DNA of 64,000 bases. Origin: Selenomonas sputigena (GTDB taxonomy: Bacteria; Bacillota; Negativicutes; Selenomonadales; Selenomonadaceae). Location: the NCBI RefSeq assembly GCF_026015965.1, contig NZ_CP110383.1:281808-345807 (forward strand). Reading direction: 5' to 3'. Below the pieces are notes generated by a model. It worked only from the letters and a program-made list of their open reading frames with translations, made no database searches and had not been told where the DNA came from. Below, piece after piece: positions 47,661-56,953 of this stretch (its first letter is position 1; every line of letters begins with the position of its first letter). The translations under genes and the position numbers were made by a program.

Positions 47661-48857
47661 ATGATCAGTGTAACGAAGCTTCTTTTTGCGCGCGAGTATT
47701 TCGGCGACTCGCTGCGCTATACGAAGAATGCGCATCGAATGAAAAACGGTGCGGCCGAGGGAATGGGCCCCGTCGTCGTCTGGAATTCGACGAAGACGTG
47801 CAACCTCAAGTGTCGCCATTGCTACATGAACTCGGACGCCAAGAAGTATCAGGATGAGCTGACGACAGAGGAGGCGCGGCGCTTCATCGACGACCTCACT
47901 GACTTTCGCGTGCCCGTTTTGCTCTTTTCGGGCGGCGAACCGCTCCTTCGTCCCGACTTCTTCGAGCTTGCCGAGCACGCGGCGGCAAAGGGCGTGCGCC
48001 CGACGCTCTCGACGAACGGCACGCTCATTGACCGCGCGACGGCGCAGCGCATTAAGGACATCGGCGTGGGCTACGTCGGCATCTCGCTTGACGGTCTCAA
48101 GGATGTGAACGACAAGTTCCGCGGCAAGGAGGGCGCCTACGAGGCTGCCATGCGCGGCATAGAGAACTGCACGGCGGTCGGGCAGCGCGTGGGGCTTCGT
48201 TTCACGATCAACCATCATAACATCATGGAACTCGACAAGATCTTCGATTTCATCGAGGAGGAGGGCATCAACCGCGTGTGCTTCTATCACCTCGTCTACT
48301 CGGGGCGCGGCAACGCGATGATGGAAGAGGATGTGACGGCACAGGAATCGCGACGCGCCATGGATACAATCATCCGCCGCACGCAGGACTTCGAGGAGCG
48401 CGGTCTGGAAAAGGAGATCCTGACGGTTGACAATCACTGTGACGGCGTTTACATCTACTTGAAAACGCTCAGGGAGAAGGGCGAGGCAGCGGCCGAGCAT
48501 GTGTGGAAGCACATTTCGATGAACGGCGGCAACCGCTCGGGCATCGCTTTCGGCGAGGTCGATCCCTTAGGCTACGTCCATCCCGATCAGTTCACGCAGC
48601 ACCATACCTTCGGCAATGTGCGCGAGAGGAAGTTCGGCGATATCTGGCAGGACACGTCGAACGCCATCCTAGCGGGACTCAAGGATCGAAAGCCGCTTCT
48701 TAAGGGTCGATGTTCCTCGTGCCGCTACCTCTCGTGCTGCAACGGCAACTTCCGCACGCGTGCTGAGGCGCGTACGGGCGATTTCTGGGCAAGCGATCCT
48801 TCGTGCTATCTGACGGACGAGGAGATCGGACTTGCGCGTGAGGAGGCGGCGATATGA
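47661..48857 (+). CDS. ahbC: Radical SAM protein AhbC/NirJ1 (12,18-didecarboxysiroheme deacetylase type)
   Basis: 398 residues. The radical-SAM cluster motif is C47-x3-C51-x2-C54 (CNLKCRHC), followed by FSGGEPLLRPDF. C-terminal SPASM-like cysteines (CSSCRYLSCCNG) bind a second cluster. It matches the NirJ1/AhbC group, which removes acetate side chains in the siroheme-dependent heme route. GGGAGGA lies 10 nt before ATG 47661. It overlaps ahbD by 4 nt. Confidence 0.85.
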   Translation: MISVTKLLFAREYFGDSLRYTKNAHRMKNGAAEGMGPVVVWNSTKTCNLKCRHCYMNSDAKKYQDELTTEEARRFIDDLTDFRVPVLLFSGGEPLLRPDFFELAEHAAAKGVRPTLSTNGTLIDRATAQRIKDIGVGYVGISLDGLKDVNDKFRGKEGAYEAAMRGIENCTAVGQRVGLRFTINHHNIMELDKIFDFIEEEGINRVCFYHLVYSGRGNAMMEEDVTAQESRRAMDTIIRRTQDFEERGLEKEILTVDNHCDGVYIYLKTLREKGEAAAEHVWKHISMNGGNRSGIAFGEVDPLGYVHPDQFTQHHTFGNVRERKFGDIWQDTSNAILAGLKDRKPLLKGRCSSCRYLSCCNGNFRTRAEARTGDFWASDPSCYLTDEEIGLAREEAAI

Positions 48858-49846
48858 TCATCTCGTGGAACACGACGAACGCTTGCAACATGTACTGCAA
48901 GCACTGCTACCGCGATGCGGGCTGCAAGGCGGAGGAGGAGCTTTCGACGGTGGAGGCGAAGAAGCTCCTCGATGAGATCGCGCGTGCGGGCTTCAAGATC
49001 ATGATCTTTTCGGGTGGCGAGCCTCTGACGCGCCCCGACATTCTGGAACTTGTAGAGCATGCGACGAAGCTTGGTTTGCGCTCGGTCTTCGGCACAAACG
49101 GCACGCTGATCACGCCCGAGATGGCACGCGCCTTAAAGGCGGCGGGCGCGATGGGTATGGGAATTTCGCTCGACTCGATGTCGCCTGCGAAGCACGATAC
49201 GTTCCGCAGCTATCCGGGCGGCTGGGCGGGCGCTGTCGAAGGCATGAAGAATTGCCGCGCGGCGGGGCTGCCGTTTCAGATTCATACGACGGTCATGGAC
49301 TGGAACGAGAAGGAATTGGAGGCGATCACGGACTTCGCCGTGGAACTCGGCGCTGTGGCGCACCACTTCTTCTTCCTCGTGCCGACGGGACGTGCCGAGA
49401 CGATCGAGGAGGAGTCGCTTCGTGCCGAGGCGTACGAGAGCGTTCTGACGCGCATCATGAAAAAGTCGGAGGAAGTGGATATCGAGCTGAAGCCGACGTG
49501 CGCACCGCAGTTTTTGCGCATCGCGGGGCAGATGGGCATCAAGACGCGCTTTCGGCGAGGCTGTCTCGCGGGACTCAGCTACTGCATCATCAGCCCGCGC
49601 GGCAAGGTGCAGCCGTGCGCCTATCTCAACATGGAGCTTGGCGACGTGCGAAAGACGCCGTTCGACGAGATCTGGAGGAACAGCGAGGTGCTGAACAAGC
49701 TGCGCACGCTCGAATATTCGGGCGGCTGCGGCACTTGTGACTACAAGCGTGCCTGCGGCGGCTGCCGTGCGCGTGCTGCCTACTACAACGATGGCGATTA
49801 TATGGCGGAAGAGCCTTGGTGTCTTTACCACGGGCGCAAGGGATAG
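48854..49846 (+). CDS. ahbD: Radical SAM protein AhbD/NirJ2 (heme synthase type)
   Basis: 330 residues. Radical-SAM motif C11-x3-C15-x2-C18 and a C-terminal SPASM-like set (CGTCDYKRACGGCRARA). In the siroheme pathway AhbD decarboxylates iron-coproporphyrin III to heme b. The adjacent NirJ1-NirJ2 pair is typical of anaerobic Firmicutes. ahbA/ahbB and siroheme genes are not in this window. Confidence 0.85.
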   Translation: MIISWNTTNACNMYCKHCYRDAGCKAEEELSTVEAKKLLDEIARAGFKIMIFSGGEPLTRPDILELVEHATKLGLRSVFGTNGTLITPEMARALKAAGAMGMGISLDSMSPAKHDTFRSYPGGWAGAVEGMKNCRAAGLPFQIHTTVMDWNEKELEAITDFAVELGAVAHHFFFLVPTGRAETIEEESLRAEAYESVLTRIMKKSEEVDIELKPTCAPQFLRIAGQMGIKTRFRRGCLAGLSYCIISPRGKVQPCAYLNMELGDVRKTPFDEIWRNSEVLNKLRTLEYSGGCGTCDYKRACGGCRARAAYYNDGDYMAEEPWCLYHGRKG

Positions 49847-49862
49847 TATAATTAGTTAGGCA

Positions 49863-49901
49863 GGGGCGACGGTGCGCCAGAAAGCGTGCCGCCGCCCTTT
49901 T
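49863..49901 (+). terminator. Probable terminator after ahbD
   Basis: GGGGCGACGG pairs imperfectly with CCGCCGCCC, followed by TTTT. Confidence 0.6.
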
Positions 49902-49984
49902 GCGTGAGGCGGCGCGGGATGCTCAAACGGCGGATGTTCGTGCGTGCAGCCTGCAGCAATGGGGGTTGAAGAAAGGCGGCTTTT

Positions 49985-50800
49985 ATGATCAAGCTGGTAT
50001 TTTGTGATATGGACGGCACGCTTCTCGATGGGCAGGGAAATCTGCCTGAAGGACTCGGTGCGATTCTCGCCGAACTCAAGGAGCACGGCGTGATCTTTGC
50101 GCCTGCGAGCGGCAGGCAGTATGCGGCGCTTCTGCGCCATTTCCGACCATGGGCGGAGGATCTCATCTTCTGCGCGGAAAACGGCGCCTACGTCGTGCGG
50201 CGCGGCGAGGAACTTTTCTCCGCAACGATCGCGCCCGCCTTGTGCGAGGAAATCGTGCACCGAGCCACTGCTGTCCAAGGCGGTTATACCGTCTGGTGCG
50301 GCAAGGAGTACGCCTATGTGACGGAGCGCAACGAGGCGTTCTTTAGAGAGATGCAGCAGTATTTCACGGAATACAAGCTGGTCGGGAGCTTCGATGCCGT
50401 GCATGATGCGGCGATCAAGTTTTCTATATGCGATCCTGTGGAGGCGGATGCTGAGCGCACGATCTATCCTTCGCTGCAGGACTTGTCCGAGGAGCTGAAG
50501 GTCGTCGTCTCCTCGAACTATTGGGTGGACATCATGCAAAAAGATGTGAACAAGGGCGCCGCCGTGCGCCGCGTGCAGCAGCTTCTGGGCATTCGCCCCG
50601 AAGAGTGCCTTGCCTTCGGCGACTATCTGAACGACGTCGAGATGCTCGGCGCGGTAGGCGAGAGCTACGCGATGGAGAATGCGCACCCGAAGGCGAAGGC
50701 GGCGGCGAAGCATATCGCGCCGCCCAACACGCAGCACGGCGTGCTGCGCATCCTGCGCCGGCTGCTCGATGAAGGAAAGATGCAAGGAGGAAGATCATGA
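49985..50800 (+). CDS. HAD-superfamily Cof-type phosphatase
   Basis: 271 residues. Motif I is DMDGTLLD (D9 nucleophile), motif II SGRQ, motif III Lys in DVNKGAAV, and motif IV FGDYLNDVEML. The Cof/YbjI-like group has a type IIB cap and dephosphorylates sugar phosphates or cofactors. Substrate unknown. It overlaps the PHP gene by 4 nt. Confidence 0.9.
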   Translation: MIKLVFCDMDGTLLDGQGNLPEGLGAILAELKEHGVIFAPASGRQYAALLRHFRPWAEDLIFCAENGAYVVRRGEELFSATIAPALCEEIVHRATAVQGGYTVWCGKEYAYVTERNEAFFREMQQYFTEYKLVGSFDAVHDAAIKFSICDPVEADAERTIYPSLQDLSEELKVVVSSNYWVDIMQKDVNKGAAVRRVQQLLGIRPEECLAFGDYLNDVEMLGAVGESYAMENAHPKAKAAAKHIAPPNTQHGVLRILRRLLDEGKMQGGRS

Positions 50801-51645
50801 AGCTCGACTATCATATGCATTTGGAATACGGCTCTTACGATGAAGCGTGGGTGGAAGGTTTTTTCCGTGCGGCGGCGGCGCGCGGCGTGGCGGAGATCGG
50901 CTTTTCCGAGCACAGTCACACGTTTCCGGAGTTTGAATCGCTCTATTACGATGATCTCATCTTGGACGACTCCTTCGTCGGCAGTTTTCAGCAGAAGTGG
51001 CTGAAGAAGAACAAGTTCAAGTATACGCTCGAAGAATACTTCGCCTTCATGGCAAAGCTCAAGGAAAAGCACGCGGTCAAGACGGGCATCGAGGTCTGCA
51101 ACTTCCAAGATCAGACGGCTGTTGCAAAAATCCTCGGCAGCTGCGATTTTGACTATGTGATCGGATCGGTGCACTTCATTCGCGGCTGGGCGTACGACTG
51201 GTCCGAGATCAAGGCGGAGTGGGATCGCATCGCGCTCTTTGACATCTACGAATGGTACACGCAGGAGATCGAGAAGCTCTGCGCCTCGAAGCTCTACGAT
51301 GTGCTCGGGCATCCGTTCAACATCCGCCTCTTCCGCTACTTCCCCGATTTTGACGTCACGCCGTTCTTGGAGCGCGCCGTGTGCGCGATGGAAAAGGCTC
51401 AGATGGCGGTCGACATCAACACGGGTACGCTCTACCGCTATCCGATTGCGGAGATCTCGCCCTACGAGGATTTCATGCGCCTCGCGGCGGCGCACAAACT
51501 GCCTGTCATCACGACCTCGGATGCGCACAAGCCCGAGGATGCGGGCGCGTACAATGACGAGGCCGTCGCCTACGCACGGCGCTTCGGCTACGAGACGACA
51601 CTGCGCTTCACGAAGAGGGAGCGCGAGGTCGTGCCGCTCGGCTGA
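50797..51645 (+). CDS. PHP-domain phosphatase, histidinol-phosphatase-like
   Basis: 282 residues with the metal-binding PHP motifs DYHMHLEYG, EIGFSEHSH, VIGSVHFI, LGHPFNIR and TTSDAHKPED. It resembles HisJ/HisK histidinol-phosphate phosphatases, but no other his genes are near, so the true substrate is uncertain. Confidence 0.85.
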   Translation: MKLDYHMHLEYGSYDEAWVEGFFRAAAARGVAEIGFSEHSHTFPEFESLYYDDLILDDSFVGSFQQKWLKKNKFKYTLEEYFAFMAKLKEKHAVKTGIEVCNFQDQTAVAKILGSCDFDYVIGSVHFIRGWAYDWSEIKAEWDRIALFDIYEWYTQEIEKLCASKLYDVLGHPFNIRLFRYFPDFDVTPFLERAVCAMEKAQMAVDINTGTLYRYPIAEISPYEDFMRLAAAHKLPVITTSDAHKPEDAGAYNDEAVAYARRFGYETTLRFTKREREVVPLG

Positions 51646-51670
51646 TCGTTGCAGCCGCTCCTTTCACCTC

Positions 51671-51699
51671 TTGCCAGACATGCGGATTTTTCGTACAAT
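51671..51699 (+). promoter_or_regulatory. Promoter of the MNT-domain gene
   Basis: TTGCCA (51671-51676), 17-bp spacer, TACAAT (51694-51699). Confidence 0.75.
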
Positions 51700-51753
51700 A
51701 GAAAGAGCGAGATGCAGTGCGGCAAGACTGTTGAATGAGAGGAGGGTTTCCTG

Positions 51754-52095
51754 ATGGTTTTGACCTTGGATGAAATCCGCGAAAAAGTTCGCCCAATCTG
51801 TGAGGCGTACAAGGTGAAGCGACTCTTCCTGTTCGGCTCTTATGCACGTGGAGAAGCTACGAAAGAAAGCGATGTGGACTTTCATATTATGTTGGACGAA
51901 GAAACGACTTTGTTGGAATTGGGTGGACTCTATGTAGATCTGGAGGACGCTTTGCAAAAGGAAGTCGATATCGCTACACAAGTTCCAAAGGAGCAGGAGA
52001 TTTTCGGGAAGTATATGGAAAAGGAAGAGATTTTGCTTTATGAAGATCAGCGAGAAAGATGCGCAGGTTCTGCGGAATATAGTCAAGCATTGTGA
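51754..52095 (+). CDS. MNT-type nucleotidyltransferase (MntA-like antitoxin)
   Basis: 113 residues with the minimal nucleotidyltransferase motif GSYARGEATKESDVDF near residue 30. In HEPN-MNT systems this enzyme adds AMP to the HEPN toxin and silences it. Here the partner frame starts inside this gene at 52040 but stops after 28 codons, so the antitoxin seems orphaned. AGAGGAGG precedes ATG 51754. Confidence 0.85.
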   Translation: MVLTLDEIREKVRPICEAYKVKRLFLFGSYARGEATKESDVDFHIMLDEETTLLELGGLYVDLEDALQKEVDIATQVPKEQEIFGKYMEKEEILLYEDQRERCAGSAEYSQAL

Positions 52096-52126
52096 CGCAA
52101 TATGTTGTGAGGGGGAGTCGCCTTGA
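52040..52126 (+). pseudogene. Truncated HEPN (HepT-like) toxin start
   Basis: ATG 52040 opens MKISEKDAQVLRNIVKHCDA, typical of the first helix of HepT/DUF86 proteins, overlapping the MNT gene by 56 nt as in intact pairs. It ends at 52124-52126 after 28 codons, where about 110 are expected. Lost sequence includes the RNase motif RX4-6H. The stop overlaps the start of the next gene, suggesting a deletion joined the two. Confidence 0.7.
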
Positions 52127-53055
52127 AAAACGCATGGGAGAAGTTCTGTTGCGCGGTTGTTGCCGTGCTTCTTTTTGCCGTCGTGCCGTGCCGCGCTCTT
52201 GCTGCGCCCGATGCGTCGGAAGAATGGTATTGGTTGGCATCGGATGCGAAGTACAGCAAGTATTTTGCGCCGAACGAAGTCACGGTCGTCAAGAGTCTCA
52301 ATGTCGCAGGGTTGGAGCGTGCGATGCCAACGGTCATTCACGGCTGGATTAAAACGAGCTTCAGCTATGAAGGCGCAAAGGAGACGATTGCGAACTACGG
52401 CATCAAGGATATCCTGCCCGATCCGGCTGCGCTTGCCTACAGCCTCGCACTCGTCGAGGTCAGTCCGCAGAATCGCACTTTCCGCTATCTGGAAGAGGAC
52501 TTTTACGATGCGCAGGGAAACATCCTTTGGTCGAAGCGCACGCCTGGCTCGGAAAAGGAAATGAACTCGCAGCAGTATGATGAAACCTTTTATGCGGCAA
52601 TCGTCGACAGCGTTTTCGGCATGGGCGAACTGGAGCGTCTGACGAGTTCGGATCGCTGGTATGAGCTTTGGAAAGAAAAGCGGTCGGACGGAGGCGAGGA
52701 GAGCGCCATGGCGGACACCTCGACGATGCGGCTCAAAGGGGAACTGCTCTTTTATTGGGAGTGGGTCACGAAAAAGGACGCTAAGGGAAATACGTTGGAG
52801 GTGCAGTTCCTCAAGCGCGCCTTGAACGTGCCGATGGGCACGGTAAGCACGAAGGATGGCAAGACTTGGACGCCGCAAGCGGGGTGGCAGGATTTGGAGG
52901 AGACGGATCTGACGTTTCACGGCATCCAGCAGGGCAGCAGGGAATATACGGGACTCCTGCGCCTGCGTACCTACACGGCGAAAAACCTCGCGTGGCTCTA
53001 TCGCGCGAGCTTGGAGCCGAACGCCGAGCGGCGTCTCCAACGCGATGAGGAGTGA
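52123..53055 (+). CDS. Secreted protein of unknown function, 310 aa
   Basis: An N-terminal signal peptide (1-28, ending RALAA) is followed by a soluble, Trp/Tyr-rich domain (EEWYWLASDAKYSKYFAPNEV...SVFGMGELERLT). No lipobox is obvious, though C10 and C24 lie in the signal region. I cannot assign a family. Similar secreted proteins of about 300 residues are common in Negativicutes, but that is general knowledge. TTG 52123 follows GGGGGAG. It may have gained its present promoter by the deletion in the HEPN gene. Confidence 0.7.
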   Translation: MKNAWEKFCCAVVAVLLFAVVPCRALAAPDASEEWYWLASDAKYSKYFAPNEVTVVKSLNVAGLERAMPTVIHGWIKTSFSYEGAKETIANYGIKDILPDPAALAYSLALVEVSPQNRTFRYLEEDFYDAQGNILWSKRTPGSEKEMNSQQYDETFYAAIVDSVFGMGELERLTSSDRWYELWKEKRSDGGEESAMADTSTMRLKGELLFYWEWVTKKDAKGNTLEVQFLKRALNVPMGTVSTKDGKTWTPQAGWQDLEETDLTFHGIQQGSREYTGLLRLRTYTAKNLAWLYRASLEPNAERRLQRDEE

Positions 53056-53147
53056 GGTGCGGGCATCACGCTGGGCATCTTTGTCATGAGGAGTGGCTCG
53101 CCCCGTAGGAAAGTCAACGAGCCGATGGACAAGGAAAGGAATTTTTG

Positions 53148-54944
53148 ATGCAGAACAAATACATCCGCAATTTCTCGATTATCGCGCACATCGACCATGG
53201 TAAGTCGACGCTTGCCGACCGCCTCATTGAAAGCACGGGCACTTTGACTGAGCGCGAGATGGAGGCGCAGGTGCTCGACAATATGGAGCTTGAGCGTGAG
53301 CGCGGCATTACGATCAAGGCGCAGACCGTGCGCCTGCACTATCGCGGCAAGGACGGCGAGGTCTATGAACTCAATCTCATCGACACGCCGGGTCACGTCG
53401 ATTTCACATACGAGGTGTCGAGAAGCCTTGCGGCCTGCGAGGGAGCGCTTCTCGTCGTCGATGCGGCGCAGGGCGTCGAAGCGCAGACGCTCGCAAACGT
53501 CTACATGGCGCTGGAGCACGATCTCGAAATCATCCCTGTCATCAATAAGATCGATTTGCCGAGCGCCGATCCCGAGCGCGTCAAAGAGGAGATCGAGGAG
53601 GCGATCGGCCTCGATGCGTCCGAGGCGATCCTGACTTCGGCGAAGACGGGCGTAGGCATCGAGGAGATCCTCGACGCCATCATCGAGCGCATCCCGCCGC
53701 CGAAGGGCGAGGACAATGCGCCGCTTCGCGCTTTGATCTTCGACTCGTACTTTGACTCGTACAAGGGCGCGATCGCGCATGTGCGCCTGATGGAAGGTCA
53801 TATCAAGAAGGGCATGGAACTGAAGATGATGGCGACGGGCAAGACATTCGAGGTGACCGATGTCGGCTGCTTCCGTCCCGCACCTGCCGAGCTCGGCGAA
53901 CTTACGGCGGGAGAAGTCGGCTTCGTCGCGGGAAGTTTGAAGAACGTGCGCGACGTGCTCGTCGGCGATACCGTGACGAGCGCGAAGAACCCTGCACCAG
54001 AGCCGCTGCCCGGCTATCGCGGCGTGACGCCGATGGTCTACTGCGGACTCTATCCCGTGGACAGCGCCGACTACGACAATTTGAAGGACGCGCTCGAAAA
54101 GCTGCAGCTCAATGATGCGGCGCTGATCTTCGAGCCGGAGACATCGATCGCACTTGGCTTCGGCTATCGCTGCGGTTTCTTGGGTCTTCTGCACATGGAC
54201 GTCATCCAGGAGCGGTTGGAGCGCGAGTACGGCATGAAGCTCATCACGACGGCGCCCTCCGTCATCTACCACGTCCACAAGACGAACGGGACGATGCTCA
54301 AGGTCGACAATCCGTCGAAGCTTCCGCCGCCGACGGAGATCGACTTCATCGAGGAGCCGTTTGTCAAGGCGACGGTCATCGTGCCGAAGGACTATGTCGG
54401 CTCCGTCATGGAAGTCTCGCAGGAAAAGCGCGGCACGTTCGAGAGCATGGACTACCTCGACACGAATCGCGTCATGATCATCTACCACATTCCTTTGAGC
54501 GAGATCATCTACGACTACTTTGATCGCTTGAAATCGACGACGCGCGGCTATGCCTCGCTCGACTACGAGCTTGCCGACTATCGCCAGTCGCGCCTCGTGA
54601 AGCTTGACATTCTCTTGAACGGCGATCCCGTCGATGCATTGTCGACCATCGTCCACGCCGACCGCGCCGCGACGCGCGGCCGCCAGCTCGCGCAGAAGCT
54701 CAAGGAGATCATTCCGCAGCAGATGTTCGAGATTCCGATCCAGGCGGCTGTCGGCAACAAGATCATCGCGCGAGAGAACGTGCGTGCCATGCGAAAAGAC
54801 GTGCTTGCCAAGTGCTACGGCGGCGACATATCGAGAAAGCGCAAGCTGCTTGAAAAGCAGAAAGAAGGCAAGAAGCGTATGAAGGCGGTCGGCAGCGTCG
54901 AAGTGCCGCAGGAAGCCTTCATGGCGATATTGAAGATCGACTGA
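53148..54944 (+). CDS. lepA: Elongation factor 4 (LepA)
   Basis: 598 residues. The GTPase domain has [13 protein letters not shown], the switch II region DTPGHVDF and [10 protein letters not shown]; domains II, III and V follow, then the LepA-specific C-terminal domain ([31 protein letters not shown]). It acts on stalled ribosomes. AAGGAAAGGA favours ATG 53148 over TTG 53145. Confidence 0.98.
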   Translation: MQNKYIRNFSIIAHIDHGKSTLADRLIESTGTLTEREMEAQVLDNMELERERGITIKAQTVRLHYRGKDGEVYELNLIDTPGHVDFTYEVSRSLAACEGALLVVDAAQGVEAQTLANVYMALEHDLEIIPVINKIDLPSADPERVKEEIEEAIGLDASEAILTSAKTGVGIEEILDAIIERIPPPKGEDNAPLRALIFDSYFDSYKGAIAHVRLMEGHIKKGMELKMMATGKTFEVTDVGCFRPAPAELGELTAGEVGFVAGSLKNVRDVLVGDTVTSAKNPAPEPLPGYRGVTPMVYCGLYPVDSADYDNLKDALEKLQLNDAALIFEPETSIALGFGYRCGFLGLLHMDVIQERLEREYGMKLITTAPSVIYHVHKTNGTMLKVDNPSKLPPPTEIDFIEEPFVKATVIVPKDYVGSVMEVSQEKRGTFESMDYLDTNRVMIIYHIPLSEIIYDYFDRLKSTTRGYASLDYELADYRQSRLVKLDILLNGDPVDALSTIVHADRAATRGRQLAQKLKEIIPQQMFEIPIQAAVGNKIIARENVRAMRKDVLAKCYGGDISRKRKLLEKQKEGKKRMKAVGSVEVPQEAFMAILKID

Positions 54945-55031
54945 TTCCCGCGCGGTTCTGCGCTTCCTTTTATTGTGGGAATTGCCGAGCGAAGGGGAAA
55001 GCGAGAATTTGAAAGGAAAAGAGGCGGCAGA

Positions 55032-56183
55032 ATGGGTGATTTCGGCGTGTATGTCCATATTCCCTTCTGCCGCCGCAAGTGCTTTTACTGCGACTTCCCT
55101 TCTTATGCAGGAGAAGAGCGATGGATGAGCCGCTACCGAGAAGCCCTGTGCCGCGAGATTGCGGCGCAGGGCTGTCGCTGTCTGCAGGAAGGGGCAGTGC
55201 GCACCGTCTACATCGGCGGCGGCACGCCGACAACGCTTGCGGCAGACGACCTTCTCGCCGTCGTCTGCACCGTGCGCGAGAGTTTTCGACTGACAGGCGA
55301 GGAAGAGTTCACGGTCGAGGCGAATCCCGGTACGGTCGATGCAAAGCTTCTCGAACGATTGCGCGAGGCGGGCGTCAACCGTCTGAGCTTCGGCGTGCAG
55401 TCGTTTTTCGATGCGCTGCTCACTGCTATCGGGCGCATTCATACGGCACGGGAGGCGGAGGATGCCGTGCGCATGGCGCAGAAGGCAGACTTTCGCGTGA
55501 GCCTTGACCTCATGTACGGTCTGCCTGGGCAGACGCTTTCTGATCTCAAGGACAGTGTGGCGCGAGCCGCTGCGCTCGGCATTGGTCACATCTCCGTCTA
55601 CGGGCTTGCCGTCGAGGACGGCACGCCGTTCGCCCGCATGGAAGAGGCGGGGCGGCTTCATCTGCCGACGGATGACGAATGCGGCGATATGTACGACTAT
55701 ATCACGGCAGAACTGCCACGCTTGGGTTACCGCCGCTACGAAATCTCGAACTATGCGAGGGCGGGCGAAGAGAGCCGCCACAACCTCGCCTATTGGCAGG
55801 ACGTGTCCTACATCGGTCTCGGCGCAGCGGCGCATTCGTATTGGCACGGACAGCGCACGGAGAATGAGCAGGATCTTTGCCGCTACATCGCGTGCATCGA
55901 AGGAGGCCTGTCGCCTGCAAGGGAAGAAGAGCCTTGCTCGCGCGAAAGCCATATCGAAGAATTCGCCTTCCTCGCGCTCCGCACGGCGTATGGTATTGAT
56001 AAGAAGCGCTTTCGCGGCACTTTCGCCTCGGATGTGCACGAGGTCTATGGCGAAGTGATCGCGCGCTTGCAGGCGGCGGGGCTTGTTGAAGAAACGGCGG
56101 TGAGCATACGTCTGACAGAGCAGGGCATGAAGTTTGGCAACCGCGTCTTTGAAGCATTCTTGTTGGAAAGAGATGAAACGTAG
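55032..56183 (+). CDS. hemW: Radical SAM heme chaperone HemW
   Basis: 383 residues. The radical-SAM motif is C13-x3-C17-x2-C20 (CRRKCFYCDF) with GGGTPTTL and a HemN-like C-terminal domain. HemW binds heme and delivers it to respiratory proteins and is often misnamed coproporphyrinogen oxidase. Following lepA is the normal Firmicutes order. GAGGCGG precedes ATG 55032. Together with ahbC-ahbD it indicates that this organism makes and uses heme. Confidence 0.93.
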   Translation: MGDFGVYVHIPFCRRKCFYCDFPSYAGEERWMSRYREALCREIAAQGCRCLQEGAVRTVYIGGGTPTTLAADDLLAVVCTVRESFRLTGEEEFTVEANPGTVDAKLLERLREAGVNRLSFGVQSFFDALLTAIGRIHTAREAEDAVRMAQKADFRVSLDLMYGLPGQTLSDLKDSVARAAALGIGHISVYGLAVEDGTPFARMEEAGRLHLPTDDECGDMYDYITAELPRLGYRRYEISNYARAGEESRHNLAYWQDVSYIGLGAAAHSYWHGQRTENEQDLCRYIACIEGGLSPAREEEPCSRESHIEEFAFLALRTAYGIDKKRFRGTFASDVHEVYGEVIARLQAAGLVEETAVSIRLTEQGMKFGNRVFEAFLLERDET

Positions 56184-56212
56184 CTGCCGCAAGCGGCTTT
56201 GCCGGCAAACTT

Positions 56213-56239
56213 TAAGCTTTCCTCTTATATGTACGATAA
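56213..56239 (+). promoter_or_regulatory. Sigma-28 (FliA/SigD)-like promoter of the YjfB-type gene
   Basis: TAAGCTTT (56213-56220), 11-bp spacer, TACGATAA (56232-56239), close to the sigma-28 consensus TAAAGTTT-N11-GCCGATAA. A 9-bp inverted repeat (TCCTCTTAT/ATAAGAGGA, 56220-56248) overlaps it. Confidence 0.55.
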
Positions 56240-56264
56240 ATAAGAGGAGAAAGGAGCGATTTCG

Positions 56265-56435
56265 ATGGATATGAGCATAGCGGCGATGTCGGTCGATCTA
56301 AGCCAGGCACGCTTCTCGCAGCAGTTCGGCATCTCCGTCATGAAGATGGCGATGGATACGACGGAAGAAGCTGTGGGTGAGATGTTGGAAAGCCTCGACC
56401 CTGCGGTCGGCAACAATATTGATATTGCGGTATGA
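56265..56435 (+). CDS. Small YjfB-family putative motility protein, 56 aa
   Basis: Starts MDMSIAAMSVDLSQARF and ends VGNNIDIAV, matching the compact YjfB/motility-associated family in Firmicutes. It has no membrane segment or cysteine. AAGGAG (56251-56256) lies 8 nt before ATG. The sigma-28-like promoter upstream agrees with a link to flagellar regulation. It is transcribed alone, as a terminator follows 6 bp after the stop. Confidence 0.75.
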   Translation: MDMSIAAMSVDLSQARFSQQFGISVMKMAMDTTEEAVGEMLESLDPAVGNNIDIAV

Positions 56436-56440
56436 AAAAG

Positions 56441-56476
56441 AGGGCTGTCGCACAAAATGTGCGGCAGCCCCTTTTT
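56441..56476 (+). terminator. Intrinsic terminator after the YjfB-type gene
   Basis: AGGGCTGTCGCACA pairs with TGTGCGGCAGCCCCT (one wobble and one extra base), followed by TTTTT. Confidence 0.85.
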
Positions 56477-56530
56477 GCTTGACTCGATCGGTTGACAGCG
56501 CAAGCCTGTGCAAGAGAAAGAAGCGTAAAT

Positions 56531-56638
56531 TACACGCACAAACGTCCACTTTGTGGATATTGTGCGACGCCCTTACCAAAAACCGACCAATCAGTCAGCG
56601 CCCTTTGGGCTTGACTTCTTGGACTTTCATAGTAAAAC
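56531..56638 (+). repeat. Dispersed hairpin family, single-hairpin unit, copy 3 (degenerate)
   Basis: A 5' hairpin GCACAA..GTCCAC-TTT-GTGGAT..TTGTGC (56536-56565) is followed by the CCAATC...GCCCTTTGGGC...CTTGG core (56588-56629). The outer arms no longer pair well. It lies just upstream of the hrcA promoter. Confidence 0.65.
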
Positions 56639-56663
56639 TTTTTTGCGAAAGACAAAAAAGATG

Positions 56664-56692
56664 TTGACTTTTTGACTTTTATCGTGTATATT
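56664..56692 (+). promoter_or_regulatory. Promoter of the hrcA-grpE-dnaK-dnaJ operon
   Basis: TTGACT (56664-56669), 17-bp spacer, TATATT (56687-56692), directly followed by CIRCE. Confidence 0.85.
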
Positions 56693-56703
56693 CTAGTCAT
56701 GGG

Positions 56704-56730
56704 TTAGCACTCAAGGAGATTGAGTGCTAA
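56704..56730 (+). promoter_or_regulatory. CIRCE operator (HrcA binding site)
   Basis: A perfect TTAGCACTC-N9-GAGTGCTAA, 11 bp after the -10 box. HrcA bound here represses the chaperone operon, and heat relieves it. HrcA is encoded by the first gene downstream. Confidence 0.97.
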
Positions 56731-56739
56731 CAGCATGAA

Positions 56740-56953
56740 CTACACGCACAAACGTCCACTTTGTGGACATTGTGCGCCGCCCTTAATGAAAGTTACCCAA
56801 TCGGCCTGCGCCCTTCGGGCTTGGCTTCTTGGACTTTCATAGTAAACTACACGCACAAACGTCCACTTTGTGGACAAAAGTGCGCCGCCCTTAATGAAAG
56901 TTAGCCAATCGGCCTGCGCCTTTCGGGCTTGGTTTCTTGGACTTTCATAGTAG
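56740..56953 (+). repeat. Two tandem 107-bp hairpin-family units in the hrcA leader (copies 4 and 5)
   Basis: Units start at 56740 and 56847 with CTACACGCACAAACGTCCAC. Each has the GTCCAC-TTT-GTGGAC hairpin, then a long stem with arms TGAAAGT/ACTTTCA (56787-56839; 56895-56947) enclosing CCAATCGGCCTGCGCC-TTCG-like core and CTTGG. They lie within the transcribed leader, between CIRCE and the hrcA ribosome site. Confidence 0.8.

Noticed and set aside
52998-56192. A minus-strand open frame of over 1000 codons across lepA and hemW
   Set aside because: It is antisense to two well-supported genes; high GC at third positions makes long shadow frames common here. No family features.
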